Shown here: positions 1 through 10,920 of the stretch, one piece after another
How the letters are laid out: each line of letters opens with the position of its first letter
How positions within the stretch are numbered: the first letter of the stretch is position 1
Program-made: the position numbers and the translations under genes
The notes under the pieces: generated by a model
Seen by the model: the letters and a program-made list of their open reading frames with translations, nothing else
What the model was told of the DNA's origin: nothing
Database searches by the model: none
DNA from: Lytechinus pictus
Taxonomy: Eukaryota; Echinodermata; Echinoidea; Temnopleuroida; Toxopneustidae
Assembly: GCF_037042905.1 (NCBI RefSeq)
Contig: NW_026974141.1
Location: 4,022,001 to 4,086,000 of the forward strand
DNA: 64,000 bases
Direction: 5' to 3'

Positions 1-501
1 TGACAACAGATGAAAAAAGAATTAATTCGGGTAGGTATGTTTTGAAGTGTTAATTAAGGGATGAAATACTCCCCAGGGAGTGGAAATTGTGCAGGGTCAT
101 GATGTGTTTATAAAGGGCTCTAGAGATGCCGTTCTAATAATGGAGTGTTGTACAAAATCATTATTAGTATTGCATTTACGTAAGTGAATCACAGAGTTGC
201 CAACCCTTACGGAATATTAATGGTTGTGTTCTGGTGTAAATTCAGTGTTTTCTTCCCAATTGAATGACTGAGTGAAAAACGTTTGTTAACATTATTTGTC
301 TCGTAAGAAAAAATGTGGTTCAGCCGTTTGGTTACTCACATTGTAATTCCTTATCTGATTAATATTCCGCAACGGTTGACATCTCCGTAATCAAATAGCC
401 ACAGATTTTATGTCATTTAACACTTCTGTTCAAGTGATCTCTTATGAATTTTTAGAGGAAAATATCTTATTTATTTCATTTTTTCTTGGTTTTTCTTTTA
501 G
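1..501. other. Intron start of window with a SINE fragment
   Basis: Intron of the acid phosphatase gene. At 58-115 the words actccccagggagtgga and the following bases match the middle of the SINE copy at 10350-10790, so a short decayed fragment lies here. Nothing else recognised. Confidence 0.4.
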
Positions 502-587
502 GTGTTTTATTAACAGAGATGGTTGGGAATATGAAGGCTCATTTAAACCAAACAAACGTTGATAGTAGGATATTTATGTACTCAGCG
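502..587 (+). CDS. Acid phosphatase exon (alpha-domain end and start of HD motif)
   Basis: Begins after the acceptor tttcttttag with two nucleotides of a split codon, reads VLLTEMVGNMKAHL...RIFMYSA, and ends on a codon boundary before gtaagt. The sequence MYSA is followed by HDTT in the next exon, as in vertebrate acid phosphatases. Confidence 0.85.
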
Positions 588-3500
588 GTAAGTTTGAATT
601 CTTCTTTTTATTGTCTTTAAAGAGAAATTCCAGTAGTTGCAGTAAACACTGATTTCATGAGAAAGTCTGTAAAACCAGGCTTAATTGTCAGTATATCATC
701 GAGGATCTAGATCTGGTACAGTTACATAAACTGAACTTTGTGAAATCTTGAAATCTAGGCTGAAAAATGTTCAGACTGAACTTCCCCAACACAGATAAGC
801 GCACGTGGGACAGTGTATAATTATTGCTTTGAGCGTCGGGCCCGACGCTCTACCCGAATCCTGTGCTTATTTGCTGATTTCTCAGCAATTACACAATTTC
901 TTCCAGAATCCTTTGGCACATGCGTTTTATTTATACAAACAGACACTTTGGTGGTCATTTCATTGGATTCTGTACGAACTCATTTTGTTATCGTTACCAA
1001 AACTAGAATTTACCTTTAAGGCCAAGTCCACATAAAGCCCACTGTGAAAAGTGAAGGGAAATCCAACCCAAATCAATAGTTGTTTTTAGAGGAAAGTAGA
1101 TAGATGAAAGTTTGAACAATATCAGACAAGCAATTTAAAGTTATGAATTTTTGAAAGTTGTCAAATTGCATAGCACATGAAATGCCATCAAAGCGACGCA
1201 ATAAGAGACACAAGATTTGGACCTTCATAGGCCACGTTTTCAATCGCCCGGAGAAGTCTGTTGCAAATTCAAACTGGAAGGGTCATTAATGAGATGCAAG
1301 TGGGGGTCTAGCGCAGCACCAGATCACTAGACCTACAGAGACTTCAAATTGGCCGCATCAGTGATTTCATAGTGTTGTAAGGCAAGGACTACTCAACCCC
1401 AATATATAAAGTGGCTAAAATTTCCTCTTTTTTCTCCAAAATTTTATTTCAAACTATATTTTCCTTTCAAGAGGACATTAAAAATATGCTACCTGTGTTA
1501 TATTTTCATTACTGCCCAGGGGAATGGGTACTTAGGAGAAAAACACAAATCCCTGATAACTAATTACATGGCCTATGGGAAAGTCGTCCCTGCCACTTGT
1601 CAAGTTGCTAATTTGAAATATACATAGTTGTAGGGATCTTGATATCAAAACAGCCATAACTTTCTTATTGCTTGTCCGATTTTTTTTTTTAATGTCACCA
1701 TTCTGTTTTACTTATTTTTTCTCCTCTATCATACAACATTTTTATGACCAAGGTTTGACTCCTCTTTTATGAAAATGAAAATAATTTTGAATACTGGTGA
1801 TAATATCAATTTGCCATGTACTGTATAATGTTGCAAGTTTCATGACACATTGATATGTATGCAGGACATGTGCAAATCAATGAGCTTATGATTGATGTCA
1901 AAACCTCACCCTCTTTTCTCATGAAATTTATTAATTACAATTCTACCATTTTATGAAGGCTTAAAGTTTTGTAAAATATGCACTTCATTATATTTGTGAT
2001 AGCTTTGTTTCCAGCAGTTCATCTTCAGTGACCATATTGACCGTATTGTTATTGTACATTGTAATTGTATAGAAATGGTTCATTAGGACACTATGTTTTT
2101 TTTCCCATCTACAATCTTGAGAACGATAATTCCAAGAATAATCCAGTATGTAAAGACCATTGGGTTTAATAAATTTCTCAAATACACCCAAGCAGACATG
2201 TAATAACGTTTTACAAAATGTTACGATTGATCAGATCAGCCTCATATATGGAACGCCAGCAACATCATCATCTAAAAACCATGTTTGTTCAACATATTTT
2301 CTAGATGTGACGTCCATTCATAAATACATAATTTTCTTGAAAATTCACTGTGCTTATCTTTGTTTACAAATGACATTTTGCAAATTTTTAGAAGAAAAAA
2401 ATTATATCATTGGTGGATTTCGAGATAGTTGAGATGGATTGGATCAATAGTAATTCTTAGTAAGACGGGGCCCTGGTCTATAAAACATTGTGATATTGAC
2501 TTGGTTGCATTTTCCGTTTCTTTCTTTTCCCTTAGCACGATACAACCGTTGCACCATTTTTAGGAATGTTCGGTGTTTTCAATAATGTAATACCTCCGAC
2601 GGCATCCTGTATAATGGTGGAATTATACAGAGAAGACGATGGGTGAGTTGTATGCTTCCATTTCTTGTATCATACTCTGAAGTTGCTTTCACACCCGTTC
2701 TATTGATAGCAAAGAATGTATGGTTTTTTCAGATTCGAAATTTTACCCTGAAAAAAAAAGGGTCAAAATAGTTTGCTGATCAGTTGAAGTGAACAAATTG
2801 CACTGTGGGAATTTCTAAGGATCGTTTTTAGTTTTCTAAGGCTGTATTGGGCATTTCACGGCTGAATTCATTCCGCACCCCCCTTGTATTTTCTTTTCTC
2901 TAGCTCCTAGGTACCGGTTAGCACACTATTTTTTTTAACCTGTATGATCTATAGCCCGTATTTTGAAGTCGGGTTTGATTTAAACTCTGGTTTGAAGTTG
3001 TGGTTTATCTACATGTATGGAAAGCCAGTTGTTACATAAATCTCTAACAGTAGAGGATCAATGTATCAGCTCATTTGACTCCCAAAATATTATTAACTGC
3101 CTGGGAAGGAAAGGTATGACAATTGCCTTCACCATTGATTAGTGAAGAGCACAATTAACATGACATGCATTCACTGTAAACAAAATTTTGAAATGTTTGG
3201 CTTCCCATAATTCTAGCACAGAGTTAGACCATGGTCTAAGTTAAACCTGACTTCAGAATACGGGCCTATAGGTGTGACTTTTGGTAGTGAATTTATGACA
3301 ATACATTTTATATCTTCATATTTTTGTCATCTTCTCTCTCTCTCTCTCTCCATCTCTATACTTTTCTCTCCATCTCTCATCTTTTCTCTCTTACTCTCTC
3401 CAGTTCACATACGGTGCAGTTATTATTTAGGAATGACACTTCAAAGCCTCCGTACATCCTCAAGTTCCTCGATTGCAACGAGGTATGCCCTGTTGAAAAC

Positions 3501-6500
3501 TTTTTCCACATTGCATCGCCTTTCCTGGTCGATGATATCGATGCGATGTGCAGGAGAAAACCGCCTTCGTTGCCTCTTCACGTTGAATGGAATATAGGTG
3601 AGTTAGCTCAGCTGATTTTAGCAAGTAGAATTTTTTTGGTTTAAGTTTCTTTTCTGCAAACTTTTTGAAAAATGAAAACCTCTTAAAATGGGGATTAGAT
3701 GTTCAGTTTTCAGTTTTAGACTGATGATGTGGATAAAAATATTAGCTCATTGTAAGTAAGCTCACTAACAAGTATGCATTGAGGCCTCCGCACACCATAT
3801 GACTCGACTGGTCTACGACTGGTTTGGACTGAGTGAGGGGAGATGTGACGTCACAGCTCTTGAGAGTCGCAGACCGGTCAGAGACGAGTTGCAAGGAAAA
3901 TCGTAAGGATTTGGCATGTCGGATCCTTATGTCTGGATCGCAAGGTCAATCCAACTTCCAGCCTATCAGACAGCAGAGCTGCACGAAGCGTATATGATAT
4001 ACAACGCGCATACGCAGTGGTAAGCGCCATTTTCTCAGTTGCTATGGCAAAAAGCAAAAAGCGCATGCGAGAGTCGCAGACAGAATGGTAGTCGGATCGC
4101 AAGGTGTGCGGTGTCGAGGCTTATGACTACCTTGTGATTCATCTCCATTCACTCAGTCGCAGACCAGTCGAGTTGTAAGGTGTGCAGTGGCCTTTACAAG
4201 TGTCAAATGATTGTCCCTTTTGAATAAGCCCTGTTTAAATTATGTTTGAATATCCCAAATTCATGAAAGACCTTTATACCTTGCTTCATAATTCAAATTT
4301 TTGTCTTACGGATGGTGACTGAAATTGAGAAGATGGGCTTTATTACACAATTGCATCTTCAGTCGAAGAATGAGCTGTTCTGGTTTAACCCTGAAGCTCC
4401 CGGGGTATTTTGATTCTTGTCATTCCCGGGGGGGGGCCATTATGGCCCCCCCTTAAGATCTCGGCCGCCGATCGCGCGAGCGACGCAAAAATTTGCACGC
4501 TGGTAGTGTGTGATGTAATCTACAAGGCTGTATGGTAAAATTTTCCAAAATATTGAGATTTTATTTTATATGAATTAATTATGCTAATTTATGCATAAAT
4601 CATACTTTTTGCTCTAATTCACTAAATAAAGCTCCTAGAATGCTAATTTTTGGTAAAAATATTCTTTGTAGCTTTCTTAACAATCGCAATAAAAAAAAAC
4701 TTCGGTTTGGAAATCAATTTCTTATGTATTTTATTGTTTTATGAATTTCTTATGTATTTCTTTGTTTTTTTACTTTTGGTTTTTTATTGTTTTTTCAATG
4801 GAAATCGTTCCAGACTTAATTCTGATCATAAACAAGGCAAAATTAATTAAGTTTAATCAGTAAAAGTAGAAATAATGATACATTTATGAATTTTGGCTAA
4901 ATACACTATTTGCATTGGATTTGTACATGAAATCACGTTTATGAGCAATTTTGGGTCTGACATGCACTTATATAATGTTGCGTAATGTCGTAACCGCGTA
5001 CCCGGGCGTCACAAATTTGGTCTCAAAATTTGCGCGAGACTTGAAAGTAAAAAGTCAGTGAGCGGCGAGGTAAAAAAAATTCGCGAAGCAGATATATCGC
5101 GAAAATTGTCGAGGGGCCCCCCCCCGGGAGAATTAGGGTTAAGTTGCACTAGGTTTGAACTTTTTACTGCTGAAAAGTTAGTTTTGTTGTGAGGTAAAAT
5201 AAGAATGGTTTATTGTGGATTTCAGTCCATCATTTTTCCATTTCATAAGAATACTTAACTTGGTCTGATCTCAGATCCTGTTGTAGGCTGGACTACAAAA
5301 ATCTACAGTGCGTATCAAAAAAAGTTTACACTCAAAGATAATGCTGTAAAATGGTATATTTGTAATTATCATGAAGCTTTTTCCACATATCTCAGCGAAT
5401 AACGATATAAGTGATGAAAAATCTTACCACTTGAGTGAGCACCACTTACTTTTGAAAAGTTCGTGAGAAATTGTGTGCTCAGAACTTGGAAATAGTTATA
5501 TGGACAAAAGTAGACGTTGATCATGAAGAGCTCATGGACTTTAGCTATGGAGATTGATATGTAGGTATCTTTTACCCTTTTAACTTGTTTCCTTGCCAAA
5601 AACACTTCAATCAAGCGCCATAGCCGATTTCTGCGAGCTTTACCAAAATGGACAGTGCTCACTCAAGTGTAACATTCTGTCAAAATTTTTACTTTCATTT
5701 GATAGATGAGATCCAAACCCAAGAATATATGTGAAAAAAAATATCCCCATGTTGTATATTTTTCAATACCCAGGACTTCTTCAAAGTGTAGACTTTTTAT
5801 TGATACGCACTGTATATGATGGTTACACTTCGTAATTCCGAAGGTTCGTAATTTCGAAGGTTCTTTATTCCGAAGGTTCGTAATTCTGAAACACGTAAAT
5901 TGCCTATACCTCGATTTTCGTTCATCCGAAAACGTAAAAGGGTTCGTTAATCCGAACATTTGTGGCGTTATTCTGAAGGTTCATTATTCCGGAGGTTTGA
6001 TAATCCGAAAACGAAATAAGGTTTGATGTTCCGAAGTATACAATCCGAAAACGAAATATGGTTCGTTGTTCCGAAGGTTCGTTAGTCCGAAAACGAAATA
6101 AGGTTCGTTAATCATTAGTTTTCGGACTAACGAACCTTCGGAATTACGAACCTCATTTTGTTTTCGTATTAACGAACCTTCGGAATTACGAACCTCACTT
6201 CGTTTTCGGACTAACGAACCTTCAGAATTACGAACCTCATTTCGTTTTTGGACTAACGAACCTTCGGAATTACGAACCTTCGGAAATACGATCCTTCGGA
6301 ATAACGAACCTTCAGAATGACAAAGCTTTGGAATTACGAATGTATGCGGATAATGCGGTATATGATATGGGAAATTTTACTTTTATTTGATAGATGAGAT
6401 CCAATCCCAAGAATATATGTGAAAAAAATATCCCCATGTTGTATATTTTTCAATTCCCAAGGACTTATTCAAAGTGTATACTTTTTATTGATACTCACTG

Positions 6501-6737
6501 TATATGATATGGAACTAAAGCTTTCTCTCTTATCCTGATATTACAGGTTGGATGTTAGCAGCAAGTACCTTGGCTTTTGCAGCCCTTCTTCCTTTTATTG
6601 CTTGTGTAATACTCACTTGTGGCGTCGGTGGGCGTCGCCGTTTACATAACTCCAAGAAACGCATGGAACCCATCAACTTCCACCTCCTGGGCGGCAACAA
6701 CAGCGAGTCGGAAGACGAGAGCGTGTTTGACACATGA
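502..6737 (+). CDS. ACP2-like: Histidine acid phosphatase, membrane-anchored (ACP2/ACPP-like), 3' part of gene
   Basis: Spliced gene entering from the left edge; exons 502-587, 2536-2642, 3404-3597 and 6547-6737 join in phase with GT/AG borders. The product matches the C-terminal half of lysosomal/prostatic acid phosphatases, which hydrolyse phosphomonoesters in lysosomes or at the cell surface. Visible: the segment MYSAHDTTVAPFLGMF with the family HD motif (Asp is the proton donor), ASC and the Cys pattern DCNEVCP...DAMC typical of family disulfides, then one membrane span (WMLAAS...LTCGVGG), a basic stop-transfer RRR and a cytoplasmic tail rich in Ser/Glu/Asp. The N-terminal RHG catalytic motif is outside the window. 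The tail lacks an obvious tyrosine sorting signal like that of human ACP2; HLL could act as a dileucine signal (inference). Whether it is the direct orthologue of ACP2, ACPP or ACP4 cannot be decided here. Confidence 0.88.
628..1020 (+). repeat. Dispersed repeat, copy 1 (pair with 8703-9103)
   Basis: About 390 bp shared with 8703-9103 in the same orientation, including gatctagatctggtacag, cacgtgggacagtgtata and cagacactttggtggtcat. The two copies differ by scattered changes, and this one carries a local palindrome gagcgtcgggcccgacgctc. The two short open frames over it are not genes. Confidence 0.7.
1045..1690. mobile_element. Diverged MITE related to 46873-47476
   Basis: Begins agtgaagggaaatccaaccc and ends at ttcttattgcttgtccgat. 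It shares ctgcccaggggaatgggtac...aaatccctgat and catggcctatgggaaagt with the complete element at 46873-47476. Ends are eroded, so boundaries are approximate. Confidence 0.55.
2204..2473. mobile_element. MITE copy, 'gggcccTGTCTTAC' family
   Basis: Terminal inverted repeats ttacaaaatgttacgattga / ...agtaagacggggccc. The centre (catgtttgttcaacatattt, ttctagatgtgacgt) matches 43168-43423 in the same orientation and 56344-56605 reversed. Confidence 0.65.
2536..2642 (+). CDS. Acid phosphatase exon with HDTT catalytic motif
   Basis: Acceptor ttttcccttag, then HDTTVAPFLGMFGVFNNV, PPTASC and MVELYREDDG; donor gtgagt leaves two nucleotides of a Gly codon. HDT carries the family's proton-donor Asp, and the PPTASC cysteine is conserved in the family. 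Confidence 0.88.
2953..3270. mobile_element. MITE with TAGCCCGTATTTTGAAGT ends, copy 1
   Basis: Ends tagcccgtattttgaagtcg and gacttcagaatacgggccta form an inverted repeat; the same element occurs at 36911-37229. It sits in the intron before the 3404 exon. Confidence 0.65.
3335..3403 (+). repeat. CT microsatellite forming the polypyrimidine tract of an acceptor
   Basis: Run of ctctctctctc and variants ending directly at the cag acceptor of the 3404 exon. It doubles as an unusually long polypyrimidine tract. Confidence 0.7.
3404..3597 (+). CDS. Acid phosphatase exon, C-terminal luminal region
   Basis: Acceptor after a long CT-rich tract (about 3335-3403). Reads HTVQLLFRNDTSKPPYIL, then KFLDCNEVCPVENF, a luminal linker with DAMCRRK, and ends with one nucleotide of a Gly codon before gtgagt. 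RNDT is a possible N-glycosylation site. An internal gaggtatg could be mistaken for a donor, but the open frame and the next-exon phase support read-through. Confidence 0.85.
3782..4194. mobile_element. MITE with AGGCCTCCGCACACC ends
   Basis: Left end aggcctccgcacaccatatg and right end gtaaggtgtgcagtggcctt are imperfect inverted repeats; internal gactcgactggtc / gaccagtcgagt continue the pairing. About 410 bp inside an intron. Confidence 0.65.
4384..5142 (+). mobile_element. MITE with TTAACCCT...AGGGTTAA ends, complete copy
   Basis: Ends ttaaccctgaagctcccggg and cccgggagaattagggttaa; internal agtaaaaagtcagtgagcgg. Related copies: 52330-53012 (reversed, nearly whole), 35400-35670 (3' part) and 22930-23170 (reversed, partial). 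Its open frame at 4650-4850 is AT-rich transposon sequence, not a gene. Confidence 0.7.
5306..5812. mobile_element. Tc1/mariner-type MITE with TA target duplications
   Basis: Terminal repeats CAGTGCGTATCAAAAAAAGT and (reverse complement) ACTTTTTATTGATACGCACTG, flanked by TA at 5304-5305 and 5813-5814. About 507 bp with no intact transposase; the two minus-strand open frames inside it do not resemble one. Confidence 0.75.
5822..6350. mobile_element. Foldback element made of TTCCGAAGGTTCGTAAT words
   Basis: The left half repeats gttcgtaattccgaagg and tccgaaaacgaaata in + orientation; after about 6110 the same words run reversed (ttcggactaacgaacc, ttcggaattacgaacc). At least ten words per half, so the whole can fold on itself. 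Confidence 0.7.
6366..6500. mobile_element. Right-end fragment of the 5306-5812 mariner MITE
   Basis: gatagatgagatccaatccc through ttattgatactcactg repeats 5697-5812 in the same direction with few changes, again followed by TA. The left part is missing. It ends about 45 bp before the last acid phosphatase exon. Confidence 0.75.
6547..6737 (+). CDS. Acid phosphatase terminal exon: membrane span and cytoplasmic tail
   Basis: Acceptor ttacag, then WMLAASTLAFAALLP... , a hydrophobic run of about 25 residues followed by GRRRLHNSKKR and an acidic end (SESEDESVFDT), stop TGA at 6735-6737. The layout is that of type I membrane acid phosphatases. Confidence 0.85.
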
Positions 6738-6789
6738 CCCCACGTCAAGGAGTAGATAGAGTCTTGTGATCGTTCGTCAAAGTATTTTC

Positions 6790-7530
6790 TGTTTTTATTT
6801 ATTCATGCTGAATAACGCACTGACTGCAAAGATGTGATCATATGTGACTAAATATGTGCTTTTCCAGAGCATTAATCTTTTTTTTATATAAAGTCTATAA
6901 AAATCAACTATTTATTCACACCCTGGTCACAAAGATGTGATCCTCTGCAACAAAATATGTGTTTCTCCTGCGCATTCATTTTTTTATAAGGTCTACAAGA
7001 ACCCGCCATTCCAAAAATTTTCAGCTTTTTTTGTTGTTGCAACATCGCTGCATTTAATAGATGCAGAAATCTTCTGCGATGATTTATGTACAAATCCATA
7101 GCTATCATTTTTTTTTTGTGTATAAAGGTCTTTAAAAATCAACCAATCCTAAAATTGGCAGCTTTTTTGTTGTTGTGACATTGCTACAATGGATGCAGAG
7201 ATTTTCTGTGTTAATTTATGTACATGTTCTATCCCTTAGCTGTCATTTTGTTGTTTACAACTATCTACAAGAATCTATTGTTCCTTAAATTGGCAATATT
7301 TCTGTTGTTTCAGCATTGCTGTGTTGCAGAAAGCCTCTGCTAACAAATGTTTGTCATCCCATGACATTTTTTTAAAGGTCAACAAGAAATGGGGGTTCCT
7401 CAGGTATGTTGCAACATTCTTTCAATGGTTGCAGAAATATTTTAGAAATAATATGTACTTTCCCATACTAGTCTTTTTTTTCAAAGGTCTGCAAGAGTCA
7501 GCTCCTCCTGCATTGATATTGTAGGGGGTA
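6790..7530 (+). repeat. Degenerate tandem array in the acid phosphatase 3' flank/UTR
   Basis: Six diverged units of about 100-136 bp start just after the stop codon. Each ends in a variant of aaggtctacaagaatc (anchors near 6888, 6987, 7123, 7259, 7374 and 7482) and carries gttgttg...cattgctgc...gatgcagaaat-type sequence. Probably part of the 3' UTR, but no poly(A) site was fixed. Confidence 0.6.
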
Positions 7531-8702
7531 AATATTTTCGGCCCCTTACATACATGGAGTTGGAAATAGGCACTCCATGCAAGTTTGGACTACAGTCAGA
7601 TTCAATCTATGCTATGAGATAACCAATAATTACCCTCAACTTCAATTTTCACAACTTAAAACATGAGAATAAGAAGATCTTCTGAATTACAAAGTAAGAT
7701 CGAAATCATCAAATATCATTTACCATCAATAAGAAATTGGTCATTTGATTAGTTTTCAAAGTAAGTAATTACGATTTTCATTTTCACCCTGTATTGCAAA
7801 TTTAGGGAATTTAGTGATTATTATTTTTCATTAACTTAGTCACACTCAGGAATAGTGTAATATGCAGCAGCATCGATAGAGTATTTTTTGTTGTTGTAAT
7901 TTGCTCTTCCATCAATTTTACCATTTAAATTTATGTATTTTTGGTAACAGATATATATAATGCATAAGGGCAATTCCATAGGTTGGTGGACATGAGCTCA
8001 ATGTGTCTTTGTACATATAGCCCATCTGAACCGTAACGTGAGTAACCACTTTATCTGCACCCCTTGTAAAAACCATGTGTTCTTTATTTTTTTAATTATA
8101 TACAAATTTGTCTCCCTAATATACTTCTTTGAAATGGATATAATCAACTTTCATAAAAGCCTTGCATGAGGACACTTTTCACTTATGTCCACTTTTCATT
8201 TTATGCATGTCCAAATCATGTAACACGAGTAACCGACACATTTCAAAGATTTGCCAGGAGCATAATGAAATTTCCCAAGTTTTTTGTTTTTATACAAAGG
8301 ATAGTCAGACTGCGTACTATGTTGTGATAAAGAGATGTTTAGTTCCTATCAATAATAATGGAGTTACAGCTCCAAGTATGAGTCAAGGTGTCTCCAAATG
8401 TAACGTGAGTAACCGTGGAATAGCCCATAAGCCTTTGCTGCACTGTCTTTACAACTTTCACAACCCTGATCTGTTTGATTTGTCAGATTTGTGAAGAGCT
8501 GGATGCATAACATTTATTTATTTTTCATTAAAGATATTTTTTGTCCGGGGCTTATTGATGAACTTCTACCTCCAAGCAAGGACCCACCACCACTTGATCC
8601 TTAAGAAAATAGGGTCAAGTGACTGTACATTGCCAGATGGTCTGAACCGGCTTCATCTTATTTCTGTAGGTCTCGTTCCTCATGGTCTAATCTTAAAGCT
8701 AA
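7531..8702. other. Gene-free stretch with three TAACRYGAGTAACC motifs
   Basis: AT-rich. A near-identical motif taacgtgagtaacc / taacacgagtaacc occurs near 8034, 8221 and 8401, about 180 bp apart, with little similarity between. The 110-codon open frame at 8162-8494 has no recognisable domain and is not called. Confidence 0.4.
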
Positions 8703-9103
8703 ATGAAAGTAGTTGCAGTAAAACACTGATTTCGTGAGAAAGTCTGTAAAACCAAGGTTAAGTATTACTATATCATTCTGGATCTAGATCTGGTACAGTT
8801 ACATAAACTGAACTTTGTGAAATCATAAAATCCAAGCTGAAAAACGATCACACTGAAGATCGCCAACACAGATAGGCACACGTGGGACAGTGTATATCAT
8901 TATTGCTGGAATAAAAACCTGATGGAAGTGCCCGAATCCGAGCTTATTTTGCTTATATCTCAGCAATTAAACAATTTCTTCCAGAATCCTTTGGCACATA
9001 CATGTATTTTTTATTCATACAAACAGACACTTTGGTGGTCATTATATTGGATTCTGTAAAAAGTCGTTTTGAGATCGTTACCACAACTGGCATTTATCTT
9101 TAA
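8703..9103 (+). repeat. Dispersed repeat, copy 2 (pair with 628-1020)
   Basis: Same orientation and order of words as 628-1020, for example gatctagatctggtacag, cacgtgggacagtgtata and cagacactttggtggtcat. Ends eroded; terminal repeats not clear. Confidence 0.7.
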
Positions 9104-10340
9104 TATGTCCTTGTCATGAATGAAGAAAGGTTTCATGCTGCACATGTCAGCGGTGTCAACATCCTTTGTGTGATGGCTATTCCATCATCTGTTGGCACAA
9201 ACCGAAGAAGGAGACAGTATTGTGTGTGAATTAAATGAATATTCATGATGTAGCTGGAAGGACCATGTGCACATGTGCTCGGGGAAAAAAAAAAGATTTT
9301 TTTATTCACAAGTACATGTAGAAGAGAGATTGGTTAAAGTTGGGAGCGTTGCAGCAAAAGGAAAGATAAAAGCAGACATTTTTTTTGTTAGATTGGCAAA
9401 AATTTGAACATGTACAGAATTTCTTCCAGACTTTCCTGATCAGTTAACATCTTCATGGAGTAAAAAAATTCTTGAATTTTGTTTTCTTTCTTAATGAACA
9501 TTATTACATACCATTCACCAACTAGGATTAACCCAAAATCAGTAAAGCAAACAAATTGAAATGAAAAATAATAAAAACAATCATTAAATGATAATTTGAA
9601 CTTCCTTTCACTTTTTACATAAGTACAGAGATGAGTTATTTTTGGCATGACATTGTCTCACAAAAAGTCTTATGGTGTCAAAATGCTATCCCCACATATA
9701 CATCACAAATGTCATCTCAAACACATTCCCTAGGAATCTGTTTCATGAAGTTTCTACTTATTTTGTAATGATAAATCTGATTTATTGAAATTGATATTGA
9801 TTAAGATATGAATTAGTATTATATTACAAGTTTGTAAGTAAATTCTGATCATTTCAGGATTATGTGAATGACTTGCTATCAATCTCGGGTCACATTTTAC
9901 TGATATTTTTTCTTTTTATATGATTAATTTGGGTGCAAATATCAATTCAACAATTGGTTCTAGGGATATCTGTATAACATTTCTTCTGGCATTTAATCTT
10001 TGTTTCTTTTGTAAAGAACAATATTTATTATGGGAATTTTCATATTTTGTACAAATAATCAAGTGGATTGTAATTTGGGTTGTGAATTATTAAGAAATTT
10101 CATGGATTGGTTTGTAGTTAATTTTACAGTACACTGTTCTGAAATAAGTTTGAATGCTAGGTTCTAGTCTTCCAGGGATGGTTTCACAAACTGTTCGTGT
10201 GACTTAGAGTCAAATGATTTGTTGTGTCTTAGTTGTGATTTGTCCAGTACACTTAGAGCTTTGTGAAAGACTTCCTTGGACAACTTTCCAAGAGGACGGC
10301 TTACCTGGCAGTGTTAAGAATAGTTGTCCTAGAGAGAATT
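9104..10340. other. AT-rich intergenic DNA
   Basis: No exon, RNA gene or clear repeat recognised. Confidence 0.4.
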
Positions 10341-10349
10341 GCCTGTACG

Positions 10350-10763
10350 GGGGCGTTGTGGTCTAGTGATTCAGATTCTTTCAATTTGAAGGACGTGGGT
10401 TCGATTCCAAGCCATGGCGTGTTTTCCTTCAGCAAGAAATTTATCCACATTGTGCTGCACTCAACCCAGGTGAGGTAAATGGGTACCGGGAGGAAGTAAA
10501 TGGGTACCGGGAGGAAGGCGTTAATCCACACTTTGCCACTCTCGACCCAGGTGCTAAATGGGTACCCGGTAGGATGCGAAAGATATTGTATGTTTGAATT
10601 TGCCAGCGCCATAATGAGGCTGCGATGAATGCAAGGAATGCTCCCCAGGGAGTGGACATTGTGCACTTTTCGTGCAGGATTGAAATGAATCCAATGACCG
10701 GGGTAATAATATGCTGTAACGCGCTTTGGGCCATTCTGGGAAAAGCGCTTTATAAAAATTGGC

Positions 10764-10794
<31 letters not shown>

Positions 10795-10795
10795 T
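10350..10795 (+). mobile_element. tRNA-derived SINE with (ATT)n tail
   Basis: The head gggggcgttgtggtctagtg holds an A-box-like segment, and ggacgtgggttcgattcca holds a B box (internal RNA polymerase III promoter). The body contains gctccccagggagtggac, accggggtaataatatgctg and gcgctttataaaaattgg and ends in (tta)n. A 22-bp internal duplication (gtaaatgggtaccgggagga) is present. Other copies: 27649-27880, 57895-58070 and, reversed, 36058-36290. Confidence 0.8.
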
Positions 10796-10809
10796 CCTCA
10801 AAATGCTGT

Positions 10810-10920
10810 GCGCACCGGAATCGGTAGACTAGCTTAGCTGGGGTAATATAGGAGCGCCTTGAGCACATGGCAAGGTGGATACATGCGCTATACAAATCCT
10901 ATATTATTTATTTATTTTCA
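10810..10920 (+). mobile_element. SINE-like tail of a second family
   Basis: ggagcgccttgagcacatgg and ggatacatgcgctatacaaa followed by (ttta)n resemble the 3' end of another tRNA-type SINE placed directly after the first. Confidence 0.5.

Noticed and set aside
8162..8494. 110-codon plus-strand open frame
   Set aside because: No domain, no splice signals, AT-rich composition like its surroundings.
10350..10430. tRNA gene
   Set aside because: A and B boxes are present, but the sequence continues into a SINE body shared with 27649 and 57895 and no complete cloverleaf is evident.
10301..10895. Several overlapping open frames of 70-120 codons
   Set aside because: All lie in the tRNA-derived SINE and its tail.
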